Part shown: one piece after another, positions 1 through 10,044 of the stretch
Numbering within the stretch: the stretch's first letter is position 1
Layout of the letters: every line of letters begins with the position of its first letter
Assembly: GCA_963969495.1 (NCBI GenBank)
Contig: OZ018321.1
Coordinates: 196,581,126 to 196,645,125 of the forward strand
Source: Ceratothoa steindachneri
Taxonomy: Eukaryota; Arthropoda; Malacostraca; Isopoda; Cymothoidae
Length of the DNA: 64,000 nt
Direction of reading: 5' to 3'
Program-made: the position numbers and the translations under genes
The notes under the pieces: model-generated
Database searches by the model: none
What the model was told of the DNA's origin: nothing
What the model saw: only the letters and a program-made list of their open reading frames with translations

Positions 1-256
1 ACGATTGTCAAAGACTCTTGACTTTAGTTTCTGGAAGGCTGCTCCAGTGTTGTGGAGGCGATGTTCCACTTCATTGCCGATGTTTGACTTCGCTGATAGG
101 TGACTGTAAAGTTATGGAAGTGTTCCAAATATTCGAGTTGCTCTCCTTCCAGGGTAATTGGAGGAGGGTTGTACGACCAAACACTTCAAAAGTCAATGAC
201 ACAGTGAGTAAACGTTTAATACTAATTACGTTGAAAGGTTTAATATTTTATGATTT
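1..256. other. Unassigned flank at window start
   Basis: No gene or repeat family could be recognised. The short reading frame crossing this stretch has no domain and runs into the 5' end of the Tc1 derivative that begins at 257. Confidence 0.5.
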
Positions 257-680
257 CAGTGAAGCAACAGAATTTTGGTTAAATATTTCAATGAGCCATT
301 ATATTACGAATATCCATCCAAATTTCATTGTGAGTGTTTTGTTTTTATTGTAGCTAAGAATTGGTATAAAGAGTATAGGAGTAAGCTAAAACACATGAAG
401 TTGTCCCCACATTCTCCAGATCTTAATATTATTGAGCGTTTGTGGTGCGTCTTAGAGTGATAAGTTAGAAGTCGTTACCCTCAACCATTGTGTCTGAAAC
501 AGCTGGAGCAGGTATTGCAAGAAGAATGGATGAAGATTCCTCTCGATGAAGTTAGAAAACTGTATGAATCAATTTCAAGACGTATTAACGCTGTTCAGAA
601 AGCAAAGGAAGGACCAACTCCGAATTATATAAATATTCATTGAATTTAACACATATTTCAATTACTTTGTCCAACCCCTG
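257..680 (+). mobile_element. Tc1-like element, internal deletion derivative
   Basis: The ends look like Tc1 termini. The left starts CAGTGAAGCAACAGAA and the right ends TTTGTCCAACCCCTG, which are diverged inverted repeats. About 95 bp of the 5' leader (258-352) is homologous to the leader of the Tc1 at 50809-52070. It is fused directly to the C-terminal part of the transposase from about 354. That part reads HSPDLNIIERLW (third catalytic Glu of DD34E, at about 410-440), then two stops at 458-463, then a readable tail ending in PTPNYINIH. The DNA-binding domain and the first two catalytic Asp are missing, so it is non-autonomous. It is the same family as 50809-52070 (shared tail pattern RYP.P.CLKQ, RKLYESI.RRI). 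Confidence 0.8.
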
Positions 681-1059
681 AATATGCAAAGGAAGAGCAC
701 CAAAAGTGGTTGGGCACAAAATAAAACGGAACCGTATTTTTTTATTAGTTTTTAAAATTTAGATGATAAGAATTATTAGTATTTTTGAAAATTTTTTTCA
801 GATTTATTAAAAAGTCAGCATTAATAAAATAAGAAAAAAAAAGTTCATTCATTCGCTGAATCCAAAATCGCGCTCTCGTCCTGTTTCTGTTGAAGGTGAG
901 TTTCAATCACTCGATCTAGGCTATTCCATCTAAATGGTATAATGTAATTATAATCTATTGTGTAATATTTGTTTGTAAAAACAAATGTTTGGAGTTTTTA
1001 TAATTACATAAATGGTTCTTTAAAAATAAAAGCGTCCAGTTATTGTTGCTCTCAACCAA
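681..1059. other. AT-rich spacer
   Basis: Low-complexity AT-rich DNA between two Tc1 relics. No gene, tRNA-like signal or repeat family is recognised. Confidence 0.5.
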
Positions 1060-1815
1060 AATAGCCGGAAATGCCAAGTGATAGTTGCTAAGGGTATTAT
1101 ATCAAAGAACACAATCTTAGGATCATTAATTACTCCAAAAAGATCGGTTCTACTCGTGTAAAGAAGCCTGACGACGCGAAATTGTTTCAAATGAACGTCA
1201 ATGTCACCTCCTTGTAAAGTCCCAGCTCAAGGATTGGGTTGCCTCTAGTGCCAAGGTTGCTCACGAATGGTCAGTAGCAGGTATGAACGTTTCAGCGCGC
1301 ACAGTGAGCTTTTTTTCCTGGAAGATTTCTTATTTGGCCGAAAAAATAGGAGCACTTTCACGAGTACTGTTTCGTGAACAACGTGAAGCATCTGGACACG
1401 CTCCACTTCTAGAGCCTTTTCTCATCTAAGGGAAGTTGAGTAGTAACACTTTTGCCCAGTGTCATATATTAAAAATGGCACCAAAACGTACTTAATCAGC
1501 ACCTTTATCCAACAGTTTAACGCCAATTTTGGGAGAATAACTGGATTTTTCAGCATGATAACGCACTTTGTCCTAGGGTAAAAGCAATATCAAAGTTCTT
1601 GTCTGAAAATAACATCGAAGTTTAGGTACCTTGACCCTGGAAATCGCCAGATTTGGTAAACAGAAACCATCAAATTCTAAGTAGTAGTGGCTGATTAATA
1701 AAGAAAAATGGGTCATTATTAGTCAAGATATCATTAGGAATTTGTTTTGCAGCATAACATAAACAAATTCAAGCAGTCCTGAAAAACAAGAAGCATTATT
1801 GTAAATAATGACTTC
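1060..1815 (+). pseudogene. Tc1-like transposase relic
   Basis: Heavily frameshifted DDE transposase remnant. In shifting frames, 1535-1620 reads FQHDNALCPRVKAISKFLSE, matching the Tc1 second-Asp motif (consensus QHDNAPCH.AK). At 1637-1665 W-KSPDL matches the SPDLNPIE block, but the catalytic Glu has decayed to VNRN. The tail at 1690-1805 resembles the Tc1 C-terminus (W..IS.D..RNL...I..IQAVLKNK). Many stops. The N-terminal half (1060-1500) is barely recognisable. No terminal repeats were identified. Confidence 0.65.
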
Positions 1816-2447
1816 ACGCAACAATTGATTATATTTATTAATAAAATGGGTTTGGGCTCTAAATATTCTATATTTCAGCTTCAAACTATGATAAATATAC
1901 TACAACAAGGTGCAAACTTTGATTAGTTCTATTTATTTACTTATATGAAAAAATAAATTAGTCTGAAAACTTTTGCTTATAACTGTTGACTTTTTGTAAG
2001 TTCTCATTTTTTAGAATAATATTAGCAGTAAAACACTGCAGTAGTGTATGGAAATGTGTGTATTATTCGTAAACGCCAACCTTGTTTAAAAACATTCTGT
2101 TCAGGCGATTTCGGACTGAATATTATGAGGGTAGAGGCTACTTCCTTGCAATTGATGTTAATGCTCTTAGGGTCCTGGTGCAGTCTTACTAAGGACAAGC
2201 CCCCGTTAAATGGAATAATTTAGCTCAAAATGCTCCTGGCTTTATCACAAACAAAACGCCATAGTTTTCCTGGACATTTTTTCCAGATATTGGTAAGCTT
2301 TGATTTTTGTGGGATGTTAAAAGAGTTATTTTTAATGACCTCCTCAATATTAAACTAAAATATACTCCAGGTAAATTGAAACGATGATAGCACAGTCATT
2401 TCCAGGGTTTTAGAACATTCTACTAAATAACAGCGATCAAAGAAATG
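1816..2447. other. Unassigned; possible very decayed transposase tail at 2200-2390
   Basis: Mostly AT-rich sequence. At about 2265-2350 one frame gives W-FFPDIGKL-stop-FLWDVKRVIF. This resembles the WPP.SPDLT..DFFLWGYVK block of some mariner-like (DDE_3) transposases, but the match is short and interrupted by a stop. Otherwise nothing is recognised. Confidence 0.25.
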
Positions 2448-2520
2448 TGGATTTTTATCTTATTATGGCGTAATTCGTCTCCCCAGCCAGATGGCTGAAC
2501 GGCTAGGTTACTCGAGTGAG
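2448..2520 (+). repeat. Merlin left terminal inverted repeat
   Basis: About 70 bp matching the reverse complement of 3738-3806 with few mismatches and indels. Its inner part contains TGGCTGAACGG, a perfect match to the RNA polymerase III box A consensus TRGYNNARNNG. That is followed by an 8-bp hairpin (GGTTACTC, GAGT loop, GAGTAACC) at about 2505-2524. A second diverged copy of the subterminal block (GATGGCTGAATAGCCAG...) lies at about 2580-2640. Confidence 0.75.
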
Positions 2521-2686
2521 TAACCTGTGACACTTTTAGTTTTATGATATCCTTTGTTTTGTTGAGTAGCTCCTCACGAAGATGGCTGAATAGCCAGTTA
2601 CCCGAGTGACTAATTTGGGACATTTTTAGTTTTACGATATCTTTAGGTTTGTTTGGAAGAATAAGAATTGTTTTCACCCTTAAAAA

Positions 2687-3473
2687 ATGAAACAGTACGA
2701 TCTTGCTAGGGAGGTGCAATATATCGAACAAGCAGTCAAGTATTTGCAAGAAAGAGGTATTGAGCATCACCAGAGAATTTGCCCAAATGGACACAACATG
2801 TAACTTTCGGTGTCCCATTACCCACCTGTGTGTCGCTGTCACAAACAAAGGGGTAAACGGAAATCCAGATTGAGAAGCGATACCTGGTTAGAAGGGTCAA
2901 AAATACCTATGGAAACAATCATCATTTTCGTTAATGCATGGTGCAACAACTTAACTTCTACTGTTTTGAGTAAAGAACAACTGAAAATGTCAAGCAAAGA
3001 TAAATGGATCTTTGTTCTCACGAAGAATTATATCGGAGGGTTTTGCCAGTGCAGTGGATTTTCGGAGGGATTTGAAAGGAACTGCGTGAGTGTTTTCACG
3101 TATGCAATTCCTGGTAGATCGGCAGAAACATTATTTATTACCTATAATTAAAGAATGTCTATTACCTAGCACGACTATTATTTCTGATAAGTGGCGTGCA
3201 TACATTGGAATTGGTTCCTTGTCATAGATGCAGTATAAACATTTGACTGAGTCAAAGAAATTTAAAGATCCAGAAACAAGTGGCCACACAAACCAAATAG
3301 AGTCGCTTTGGGCCAATGCTAAAATGAGGAATAAAATAGAAAGTGCAACCGCTCGTTCTCTGATCGACTCCTATATTTGCGAATTTTTATGGAGGCAACG
3401 AAATAAAGGAGAATACTTAGTTTCTCAAATTTACAAAGACATTGTACAATTTTCTAGATTAAAAAATGATTAG
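2687..3473 (+). pseudogene. Merlin (IS1595/ISXO2-like) transposase, broken
   Basis: ATG at 2687. The frame is interrupted by a TAA at 2801, resumes in the same frame to 3151, and shifts near 3150 to end at 3470. Motifs in order: zinc-ribbon remnant CPNGHNM and RCHKQRGKRKSRLRSDTW; LEGSKIPMETII; then IPGRSAETL; TTIISDKWRAY with the second acidic residue (about 3168-3200); HLTESKKFKDPE; HTNQIESLWANAK with the third acidic residue Glu (about 3283-3320); and a LIDSYICEFLWR tail. The stretch that normally carries the first catalytic acid (ID/DE block) is missing between about 2995 and 3040, so there is an internal deletion besides the stop and the frameshift. It is not functional. Confidence 0.85.
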
Positions 3474-3640
3474 CTTGTACTTTTTTACTTTCCTTAACTT
3501 TTACTTTTTTACTAAAATAATGTTTAGCTTCTACTTTTTTATTTTCCTTAACTTTTACTTTTTTACTAAAATAATGTTTAGCTTCTACTTTTTTACTTTC
3601 TTTAACTTTTATATTTATACTTTCATACTATTCGCCCCAC
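3471..3640 (+). repeat. 54-bp tandem repeat, about 3 copies
   Basis: Units start at 3471, 3525 and 3579 (TAGCTTNTACTTTTTTA...). The period of 54 is a multiple of 3, so it translates as an 18-residue Phe/Tyr repeat in an open frame (3466-3699) overlapping the last codons of the Merlin transposase. This frame is probably not a gene. Confidence 0.9.
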
Positions 3641-3660
3641 CAAAGCACCCAAATAAATAT

Positions 3661-3746
3661 AACATAAAAATAATAGCATTCCTCGATTCCCGCTCATGAC
3701 AAAGGCAGTTCAGAGATCTATCTGCTGAGCTACTCCCTTGAATAAC
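3661..3746 (-). repeat. tRNA-derived sequence (SINE head or tRNA pseudogene)
   Basis: On the minus strand, GGGAGTAGCTCAGCAGATAG is a tRNA-like D-arm containing a box A-like TAGCTCAGCAG. It is followed by TCTCTGAACTGCC and a decayed T-arm (GGGAATCGAGGAATGC). It lies just inside the right Merlin repeat. The T-arm is too poor for an intact tRNA. Confidence 0.5.
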
Positions 3747-3806
3747 CAGCCGCTCAGCCATCTGGCTAAGGAGACGAAATTGCGCCATAATAATAGAAAA
3801 GATCCA
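3738..3806 (-). repeat. Merlin right terminal inverted repeat
   Basis: The reverse complement matches 2448-2520. It holds TGGCTGAGCGG, another perfect box A match, at the equivalent position, so the tRNA-like motif is part of both termini rather than an insertion in one. Confidence 0.75.
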
Positions 3807-4069
3807 AATGTTATTCAGCTCATCAAATTACATAGGGTTACCCTTTTTTGATGCAATAATGCTAAAAAATATTTTAGCGATACTTTGTTAATTTTCTAAG
3901 TTCTGACAAAAAATAGATTGGCCGTCAATCTATTATGTTATTGGAATCGCATCATATCATATTATATAAAATCTTGAAGGGAATTTTCTTTTTGAAATAA
4001 ATATGATATGGATATTTTAGATTAATCAATTTTAAAGAAAATATGATTGATTTGAATAGCATTTGGAGG
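3807..4069. other. AT-rich spacer
   Basis: Nothing recognised. Confidence 0.5.
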
Positions 4070-4570
4070 AGAGGCTTATATGTCTGAAGTAAAGAAACAT
4101 GATATAAAAACTAGAGGCCCAACGTCATCTGGCAATCGCCTTGAATTAAAATATATGTCACAACAAATCCAACGTTTAAATGAGTCTCATGACCAAAATC
4201 TTCCTTCACAGGGCAAAGGAGTTGGTTGTTTCCTTCCATGAAAATGCATGCCAAGACGTTGCACGTTTTGATAAAGAAAATAATATTGCGCTAGGTTGGA
4301 AATTTCTTTCTTATCCTCCATATTTACCTGACTTTAATCACCACATTAACATTAATTATTTAAGCCAATACATTAGCTAAGTAGCAAAAATTTTCGCTAA
4401 TATGAAAGGAGTAAAAAAGGATAGTGAATTTTATATTTCATAAAAAGACAATGAATTCTTCGAGACAGGTATTTTCTGATTAAAACAAAGGGTGAGCTTG
4501 GAAATGATCATGGCTATTGCGCAATAAAGATATTTTCACTGATATTTCAAAAATGGTTCTTCCTTCAATA
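4070..4570 (+). pseudogene. mariner transposase relic (C-terminal half)
   Basis: At 4180-4380 the frame reads VVSFHENACQDVARF, then LGWKFLSYPPYLPDF. These are decayed forms of the mariner LLHDNARPHVA and LGWEVLPHPPYSPDLAPSDYHLF blocks (second and third Asp; the first of these is Glu here). After a stop at 4378 the remnant continues (KKDSEF, NEFFETGIF, Q.RVSLEMI), matching the mariner C-terminal EFFE.GI..L..RW pattern. No termini were found. Confidence 0.7.
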
Positions 4571-4739
4571 AAAAAAGATTTTATTTTCTTCACTACCCAA
4601 TAATTACCAATGTATTTTTATTTATCCATAAGACTATATTTTAACTTGTGGAAAATTTATGGATATTTTTTTTAATTTAATGATTGAGAATGACAATGTT
4701 TTACTTTAATTATTCAAATTTTTAGCAAATTAAACTATT

Positions 4740-4990
4740 TGAAAATAAATATGATTATTAAATGTCTTGTAACTTTTAAAATTAAAAGGAATTACGGATG
4801 CTTAAGTTTAGATAAGATAAATATGATTAGCAAATGTTTGAAATTTAATTTTCTAAACACACAAAAAATAGAAATGCTAAAGTTCAGAAGAAATTGAAAA
4901 AATTAAATAAAATTAAGGTATGGCAGTTTTTTGTTTTTTCGTATATTCCTGAAAATTTATCAAAGTTCTTTCTAAAATATATTTTCCATT
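4740..4990 (+). repeat. AT-rich dispersed repeat, copy 1
   Basis: Contains a two-copy internal tandem of about 75 bp, units starting ATAAATATGATTA at about 4744 and 4818. It also holds the block AAAGTTCAGAAGAAATTG...AATTAAGGTATGG and ends CTTTCTAAAATATATTTTCC. The same order of blocks recurs at 20150-20345 (same strand), and on the opposite strand at 31460-31790. Confidence 0.6.
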
Positions 4991-6109
4991 TTACCCTTCA
5001 GCCCAAGGAAATAGCTACTAGACCCTAAAAAACAGTAAACCAAAGTTAAATTATAAGAGCAAATTTAGATTAGATCGAAAAAAAGAGACACCGGCTGTTT
5101 TTTTCTATATTTAAAAAAAACTCCGATAAAACTATTTTCTTGCCTTTTGGCCAAGAAAATAAATATAAATTTGAAAAATAGGCTAAGAAGTGTGGAAAAA
5201 CTTTGGGTATTAAGTTTATCTTTCCAGTTTAGTGCTTGATTTTACCCAGTGTAACTTTTCTAGATCCTGGTCGTTGTCGCAGATTGCTAAGTTATCAGTT
5301 GATTTGAATCTACGAATACCTTTTCGTTTATTACTTCCTTATTTTTCTATATCTTCGAGTTTAAAGCGAAATAAAAAAGCAAGATGACAGTCCAAAATTC
5401 ATCTTTCGAAAACGTGTAAACTATATCATAAACAGTTTTATGCTTATGTAAATAATAGGAAATGAATTCGAGCTTCGATATGACCAATTGAGAGTGACGA
5501 GGGAACGCTAAGTGGCTACACAGGAGATATTACTCAACTTATTTAAATAAATTAAAGTGTTTACGCTGGAAGACATAAATTATATTCCTGTCTTTCGGAT
5601 GTAATTGACTTCAATGATGAAAACAAAATTAGTAATCTTACATAAGTGCAAATAATTCCAACTCCCAAATTATAATGACAAAATAAAAATGTCAACATCT
5701 CCGAGGCCCCAAAAAATTAATCTAAGGCATATTAAACAGTTAAAGAACAAGATAATAGCGCGACTTACAAATATAATGTGCTACAAAGGTCGATATTGTT
5801 CCTCTAGATGTTAAGTAAACAAATATTACATATTTTTCATAAAAGGAGAAAAATAGTAACACAAAATTATATACTTATTAGCTTAGCATCAGCTGTAGGT
5901 AAACCTTTGGAGGCAATTATTAGATATATGTAGAATAGTGGATCACTTGGACCAAAATAGCTTAATTAAAGAGAGTCAACACTAAATCAGTAGGGGTAGA
6001 TTGTGTTTAACGAATATCTAAAAAGAAATCATGTGATGACACTAAAATATAATTAACATAAACTGTAGACATTATTTACTATGATTTTTAAAAAATTTGT
6101 TTGGTTCTA
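4991..6109. other. AT-rich DNA, nothing recognised
   Basis: No coding potential, terminal repeats or tRNA-like signals were found on either strand. Confidence 0.5.
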
Positions 6110-7390
6110 TTCCCCACAGGAGGAATTGGAAAAATACACGAAAGAATCCTAGTAAAGAAGAGGATCAAGAAACTTAGCTGAATCACTCCTTTGAACAACG
6201 TTAAAGAAAAAGTGCTAAGAACACTGACAATAAAGCATAAGACTATATAGAGACTGTTTCTAAATCGGCAGTATGACAAGAGAGGTTGAATCGCATGAAA
6301 AACTTGGTTAAAAATACCTAACAATACAATCACAGAGCTTAATTTTGCCAATGCCACTTAGTTATCTTTTAAACAATTAAACTTTGCCAATGCTATTATT
6401 TAAATAATAAGTTGAATAGAAAACAGGCCAATAATCCAAAGGCAGAACGTGCTGAAGAGGGAAGAATTAACTTATCAGGCGAAAATCACTAGTGACGTTC
6501 CTCAATGATCAGTCTTGGTTCCTGTATTATTTGTTACGTTGGTAGAAGACTTAGATTCAATACGATTAAGTTGAGTAAAATTGCCAAGTTTGCAAACGAT
6601 GATAAAGTAGGACATATTGACACAAATTTCGAATATGAGTATAGTAATAGTATTGCTATTATTCAAATCACTCATGCGTCTGCAGTTGAAATATGCAACT
6701 CAGTTCTGTTCTTCTTATCGGACTAAGGAAATCGATGCATTGGAGAGATTACACAAATTTCGAATATGAGTATAGTAATAGTATTGCTATTATTCAAATC
6801 ACTCATGCGTCTGCAGTTGAAATATGCAACTCAGTTCTGTTCTTCTTATCGGACTAAGGAAATCGATGCATTGGAGAGATTACACAAATTTCGAATATGA
6901 GTATAGTAATAGTATTGCTATTATTCAAATCACTCATGCGTCTGCAGTCGAAATATGCAACTCAGTTCTGTTCTTCTTATCGGACTTAGAAAATCGATGC
7001 ATTGGAGAGATTACACGAAGGGTGACAAAGCGCATTGCAGAGCTTTGAAACAAACTTATGAAGACAGTTAAAAAAATAAAATTGCTCTCGTTTGAAGATA
7101 GGTGCCTTAGTGGTCAATTAATAGAAGTAAAAAATTATGAATGGTTTCAATAATATACAACTTCCTCAAAATTTTAACCCACTGATAACTGCACGAACAA
7201 ATAGGCACAAATTGAAATTAAAGCTTAATCAGACGAATATCTTGGGAAACGTTTTACTGATAAAATCGTCTCAACTTGGAATTCTCTGACCTAATTTGTA
7301 GTTTAGAGCACATGGATAAACATGCCTAATTAAAAATAAATTGAATGAACACCTATTCACTTATCAAATACACGGAATAAATTAATATTT
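6110..7390 (+). pseudogene. CR1/L2-like LINE reverse transcriptase relic
   Basis: Remnants of one non-LTR retrotransposon in order. 6117-6180: GKIHERILVKKRIKKL (RT finger block, like GK..E+I+..RI). 6330-6400: LNFANA (decayed LDF.KAFD). 6480-6620: ITSDVPQ-stop-SVLVPVLFVTLVEDLDS (TSGVPQGSVLGPVLF..YINDL), then KIAKFANDDKVG, the palm FADD box with Ala-Asp-Asp decayed to Ala-Asn-Asp. 7010-7120: RRVTKRIAEL...LLSFEDRCLSGQLIE. 7150-7300: ARTNRHKLKLK and FTDKIVSTWNSL, the conserved C-terminal TRGHSLKL and NFFSNRVVNIWNSL blocks. Frames shift repeatedly. A 131-bp triplication interrupts it at 6621-7013. Confidence 0.8.
6621..7013 (+). repeat. 131-bp tandem triplication inside the LINE relic
   Basis: Three nearly identical units begin at CACAAATTTCGAATATGAG at 6621, 6752 and 6883 (period 131). 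The unit carries part of the RT coding sequence just after the FADD-equivalent. Because 131 is not a multiple of 3, each unit is read in a different frame. Confidence 0.95.
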
Positions 7391-7892
7391 ATTTAACTTT
7401 TTTAATTCTAAAGGTTCTTCACAAGACCTTCTTACCACTTCATGACTAGGTATAGAATGAATCTCGTTTCTAAAGTTCTATAAACTTTGATTACCTAGCC
7501 TTTTCTTACTAAAATTACCCTTATTTTTGTTATCCTTCACACGCCAAGCATTCTTCTCATTTGTAAACTTGCAATGATCTCTTTCGAGTTTTTTCTTCAT
7601 CCTTCCATACCATTGACCTACTCCTATATACAAGGTTGATGGTTGGCACAAACATACTTTCATGCAGCTTCTTGGTGCATTACACCCTCAAATCCTTACT
7701 CTCATTACCCTTTAAATTTGTTTTAGTACTCTATTAATATAGAGGTCAATAGATATTGCGACATCACAGATGACTCCTTCTCCCCCACATTTCCTACACC
7801 ATCTGATAGTTTACCCAAACTTCTTATATTCTTAGAACCTTCTATATAATTCATTTCTGACAGGATTAGTAATAATAGTTAAATTGATTGAA
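7391..7892. other. Unassigned, between LINE relic and its inverted fragment
   Basis: Nothing recognised. The short minus-strand frame here (7478-7663) has no domain. Confidence 0.5.
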
Positions 7893-8133
7893 GGACAATC
7901 AAGTGGCATTGGCAAAGTTAAGCTCTGTGATTGTATTGTTAGGTATTTTTAACCAGGTTTTTCATGCGATTCAACCTCTCTTGTCATACTGCCGATTTAG
8001 AAACAGTCCCTATAAAGTCTTATGCTTTATTGTCCGTGTTCTTAGCAGTTTTTCTTTAACGCTGTTCAAAGGAATGATTCAGCTAAGTTTCTTGATCTTC
8101 TACTTTACTAGGATTCTTTCGTGTAATTTTCTA
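7893..8133 (-). repeat. Inverted fragment of the LINE relic
   Basis: About 240 bp nearly identical (roughly 95% by eye) to the reverse complement of 6115-6358. Each arm has a similar hydrophobic open frame antisense to the RT remnant, which explains two look-alike reading frames on opposite strands. Neither is a gene. Confidence 0.9.
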
Positions 8134-8615
8134 CTGTAGATACGGGGCATCCTTTAATGGGTAGCGACAATCTTCGTTAAATAGACCCCTTGACAGCACA
8201 AGAATGACTCGTTGAATACGATCAGGGATATTATTTTTCTGCAGCGATTAACAAATTCTGATTCTATACTCTTATAGAACCCTCCCCAAAACACCCCCAA
8301 ACAGAAATTAAACCTGCGCTGGTGTGTTATTGCCTGTTTATAAAAGGGCTTGGTTGGATAACCCCTGCAAACTATTCCCGTAGGGGGCATTTGTCCCAAA
8401 ACTGAGCATTTGTAATTTCTCCAAAGAATTTTGTTGTAGATTTGTACCCTAATTTTCTTTGATAAAATACACTGTCTAGTAAATACGATACTTATTATTT
8501 TATTAAGATTTAACCGGGAAGAATACAACGTAAACAGACCTAAGTCATGCGCTCTCAATTATTTCTATAATTTGAAAAAAAAACAAAAAATTATTTTACA
8601 ACTGTATTATCAATT
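8134..8615. other. Unassigned; 134-residue frame without domain
   Basis: A minus-strand frame at 8154-8558 is open for 134 codons but shows no motif, signal peptide or family resemblance. I do not call it a gene. Confidence 0.4.
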
Positions 8616-8745
8616 AACAAACATCTGACCTTACGACCTTCAAAACTTTGAAAAACTGATTAAAAAGTAAAATGTTACCATCCGACCGACCAACCGACGA
8701 ACCGACCTAGTACCTTATAGAATTATGTGTACTCGACTAAAAATG
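8616..8745 (+). repeat. Dispersed repeat with CCGACC tract, short copy
   Basis: Starts GACCTTACGACCTTCAAAAC and ends with CCGACCGACC followed by TGTACTCGACTAAA. Both ends match the longer copy at 13106-13430 in the same orientation. The middle is missing. Confidence 0.65.
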
Positions 8746-10006
8746 GGCATACAAGGAAAACAGATAATATGGCGGCTCTTTTTCTAAAAATATACTGGTA
8801 TAATGTGATCCATGCAGTTTAGCAACATAGAAATAGAATATACGTAAGATAAAAGAAAAATATACATGCCACAACTTAAGCAATCGGGCGGCATTCTAAT
8901 AAAGAGTGACCAGGTCTGCTGCTCAAAGAGTAACGGCGTAAGTCCGAAGTCAAAATCTCATGGTAAAAGTAGAGACAAAGGAGCCCTAAAGTGCTTCTGT
9001 GTCCGAACAAAAACCACACATCCAATGATGGTAGCAGAAAAGGAAGATAGTGTGCGACTAAACTCCTAAGGCCTCTTTATAGAGAAGAATGGCCTTAAAA
9101 GAAGCATCACTGCTTTTTTAACATTTATGGTGCTCCATTCCAGTCCTCTCACACGCTCCATTCCCTTATACTTCCCAACCCATTATCCATCTTTGTTGTC
9201 TCTTTCACCCTAAGGCGTTTCTGTCAACGCGACGGAAATGAACATAATGGTTAAAGAGAGAGGGAAAGGAAGTTTTGCTACTTCTTTTTAAGTTACTTCA
9301 ATGGAACAATGGGATAAAGATGAAATAAAATGCGCTGATGTGTGCGAATTTCTTTCTTACCATAGATATATGAATTAGGTTGTAACTAAATTAATGTTTT
9401 GAATATGATGTATATATGTGATTTTTATAATTCTAAAAACTGATGAAATCTAAATACAAACTATTTAAAGGAAACCCTCGTTATATGTAGAAAAGCTTTG
9501 AACTTTATCTTCTTCGTCACAATGCACACTCTCGTGGGCACGAGTAGCTAAAGGAACGATGAGTGCCCGCGGTTGGGAAGTTCTTCATCTTCCTATACTT
9601 TTTGCCGGTCGGTTTATCACTTATTTACACCACTTCGGACATAATATGAATGGAAAAGTGTATGAAAGAGTGGAAGTAACATGAATTTTTATTATTTCAG
9701 CGCAAACAGGTGATTTCTTTAAAGCAAGGCATCCACGACCTAGTTAGGCAAAGGGAGAGAGTTGTTATTACCTCCGCCAATAGAGTTTGGTGGAAGTTGT
9801 TTAATCGCTTTTGTTTGTTTGTGTACAAAAATTCCCAAAAGGTCATTGACAGATAAACTTCGATGAAATTTTGTATAGGAGTAGGTTCTAAGACGAGGAA
9901 GAGTTGTGTATCTTTTGATTAACCTTAACAGAACATTGGTGGATGTATATCTTTGTTGAGGTCATTCGACGTTATAATTGTAATTATAGTGCTGTCTAAA
10001 GTCATA

Positions 10007-10007
<1 letters not shown>
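8746..10007. other. No gene; possible dispersed-repeat fragment at 9785-9930
   Basis: Mostly unassigned. Around 9860-9920, ATGAAATTTTGTATAGGAG followed by GACGAGGAAGAG resembles an interspersed repeat I recall from several invertebrate genomes. This rests on memory of the motif and is uncertain. Confidence 0.3.

Positions 10008-10039
<32 letters not shown>
10008..10039. repeat. (TA)n microsatellite, about 16 units
   Basis: Uninterrupted alternating AT. Confidence 0.98.

Positions 10040-10044
<5 letters not shown>

Larger units (their letters stand above)
2448..3806 (+). mobile_element. Merlin-type DNA transposon, inactive
   Basis: A 1.36-kb element bounded by inverted repeats: 2448-2520 on the left and 3738-3806, reverse-complemented, on the right. 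The repeats share TTATTATGGCG, AATT.CGTCTCC and AGCCAGATGGCTGA. Inside is a broken IS1595/ISXO2-type transposase on the same strand, which is the signature of the Merlin superfamily. A 54-bp tandem and a tRNA-like segment lie between the transposase end and the right repeat. The flanks show only AATG on both sides, so a full 8-9 bp target duplication is not demonstrated. Confidence 0.8.

Noticed and set aside
6088..6357. Hydrophobic 89-codon minus-strand frame, with a twin at 7888-8139
   Set aside because: Antisense to a LINE reverse transcriptase fragment that is present twice in inverted orientation.
8154..8558. 134-codon minus-strand gene
   Set aside because: No domain, no homologue recognised, no promoter or splice evidence; length alone is not enough in AT-rich DNA of this size.
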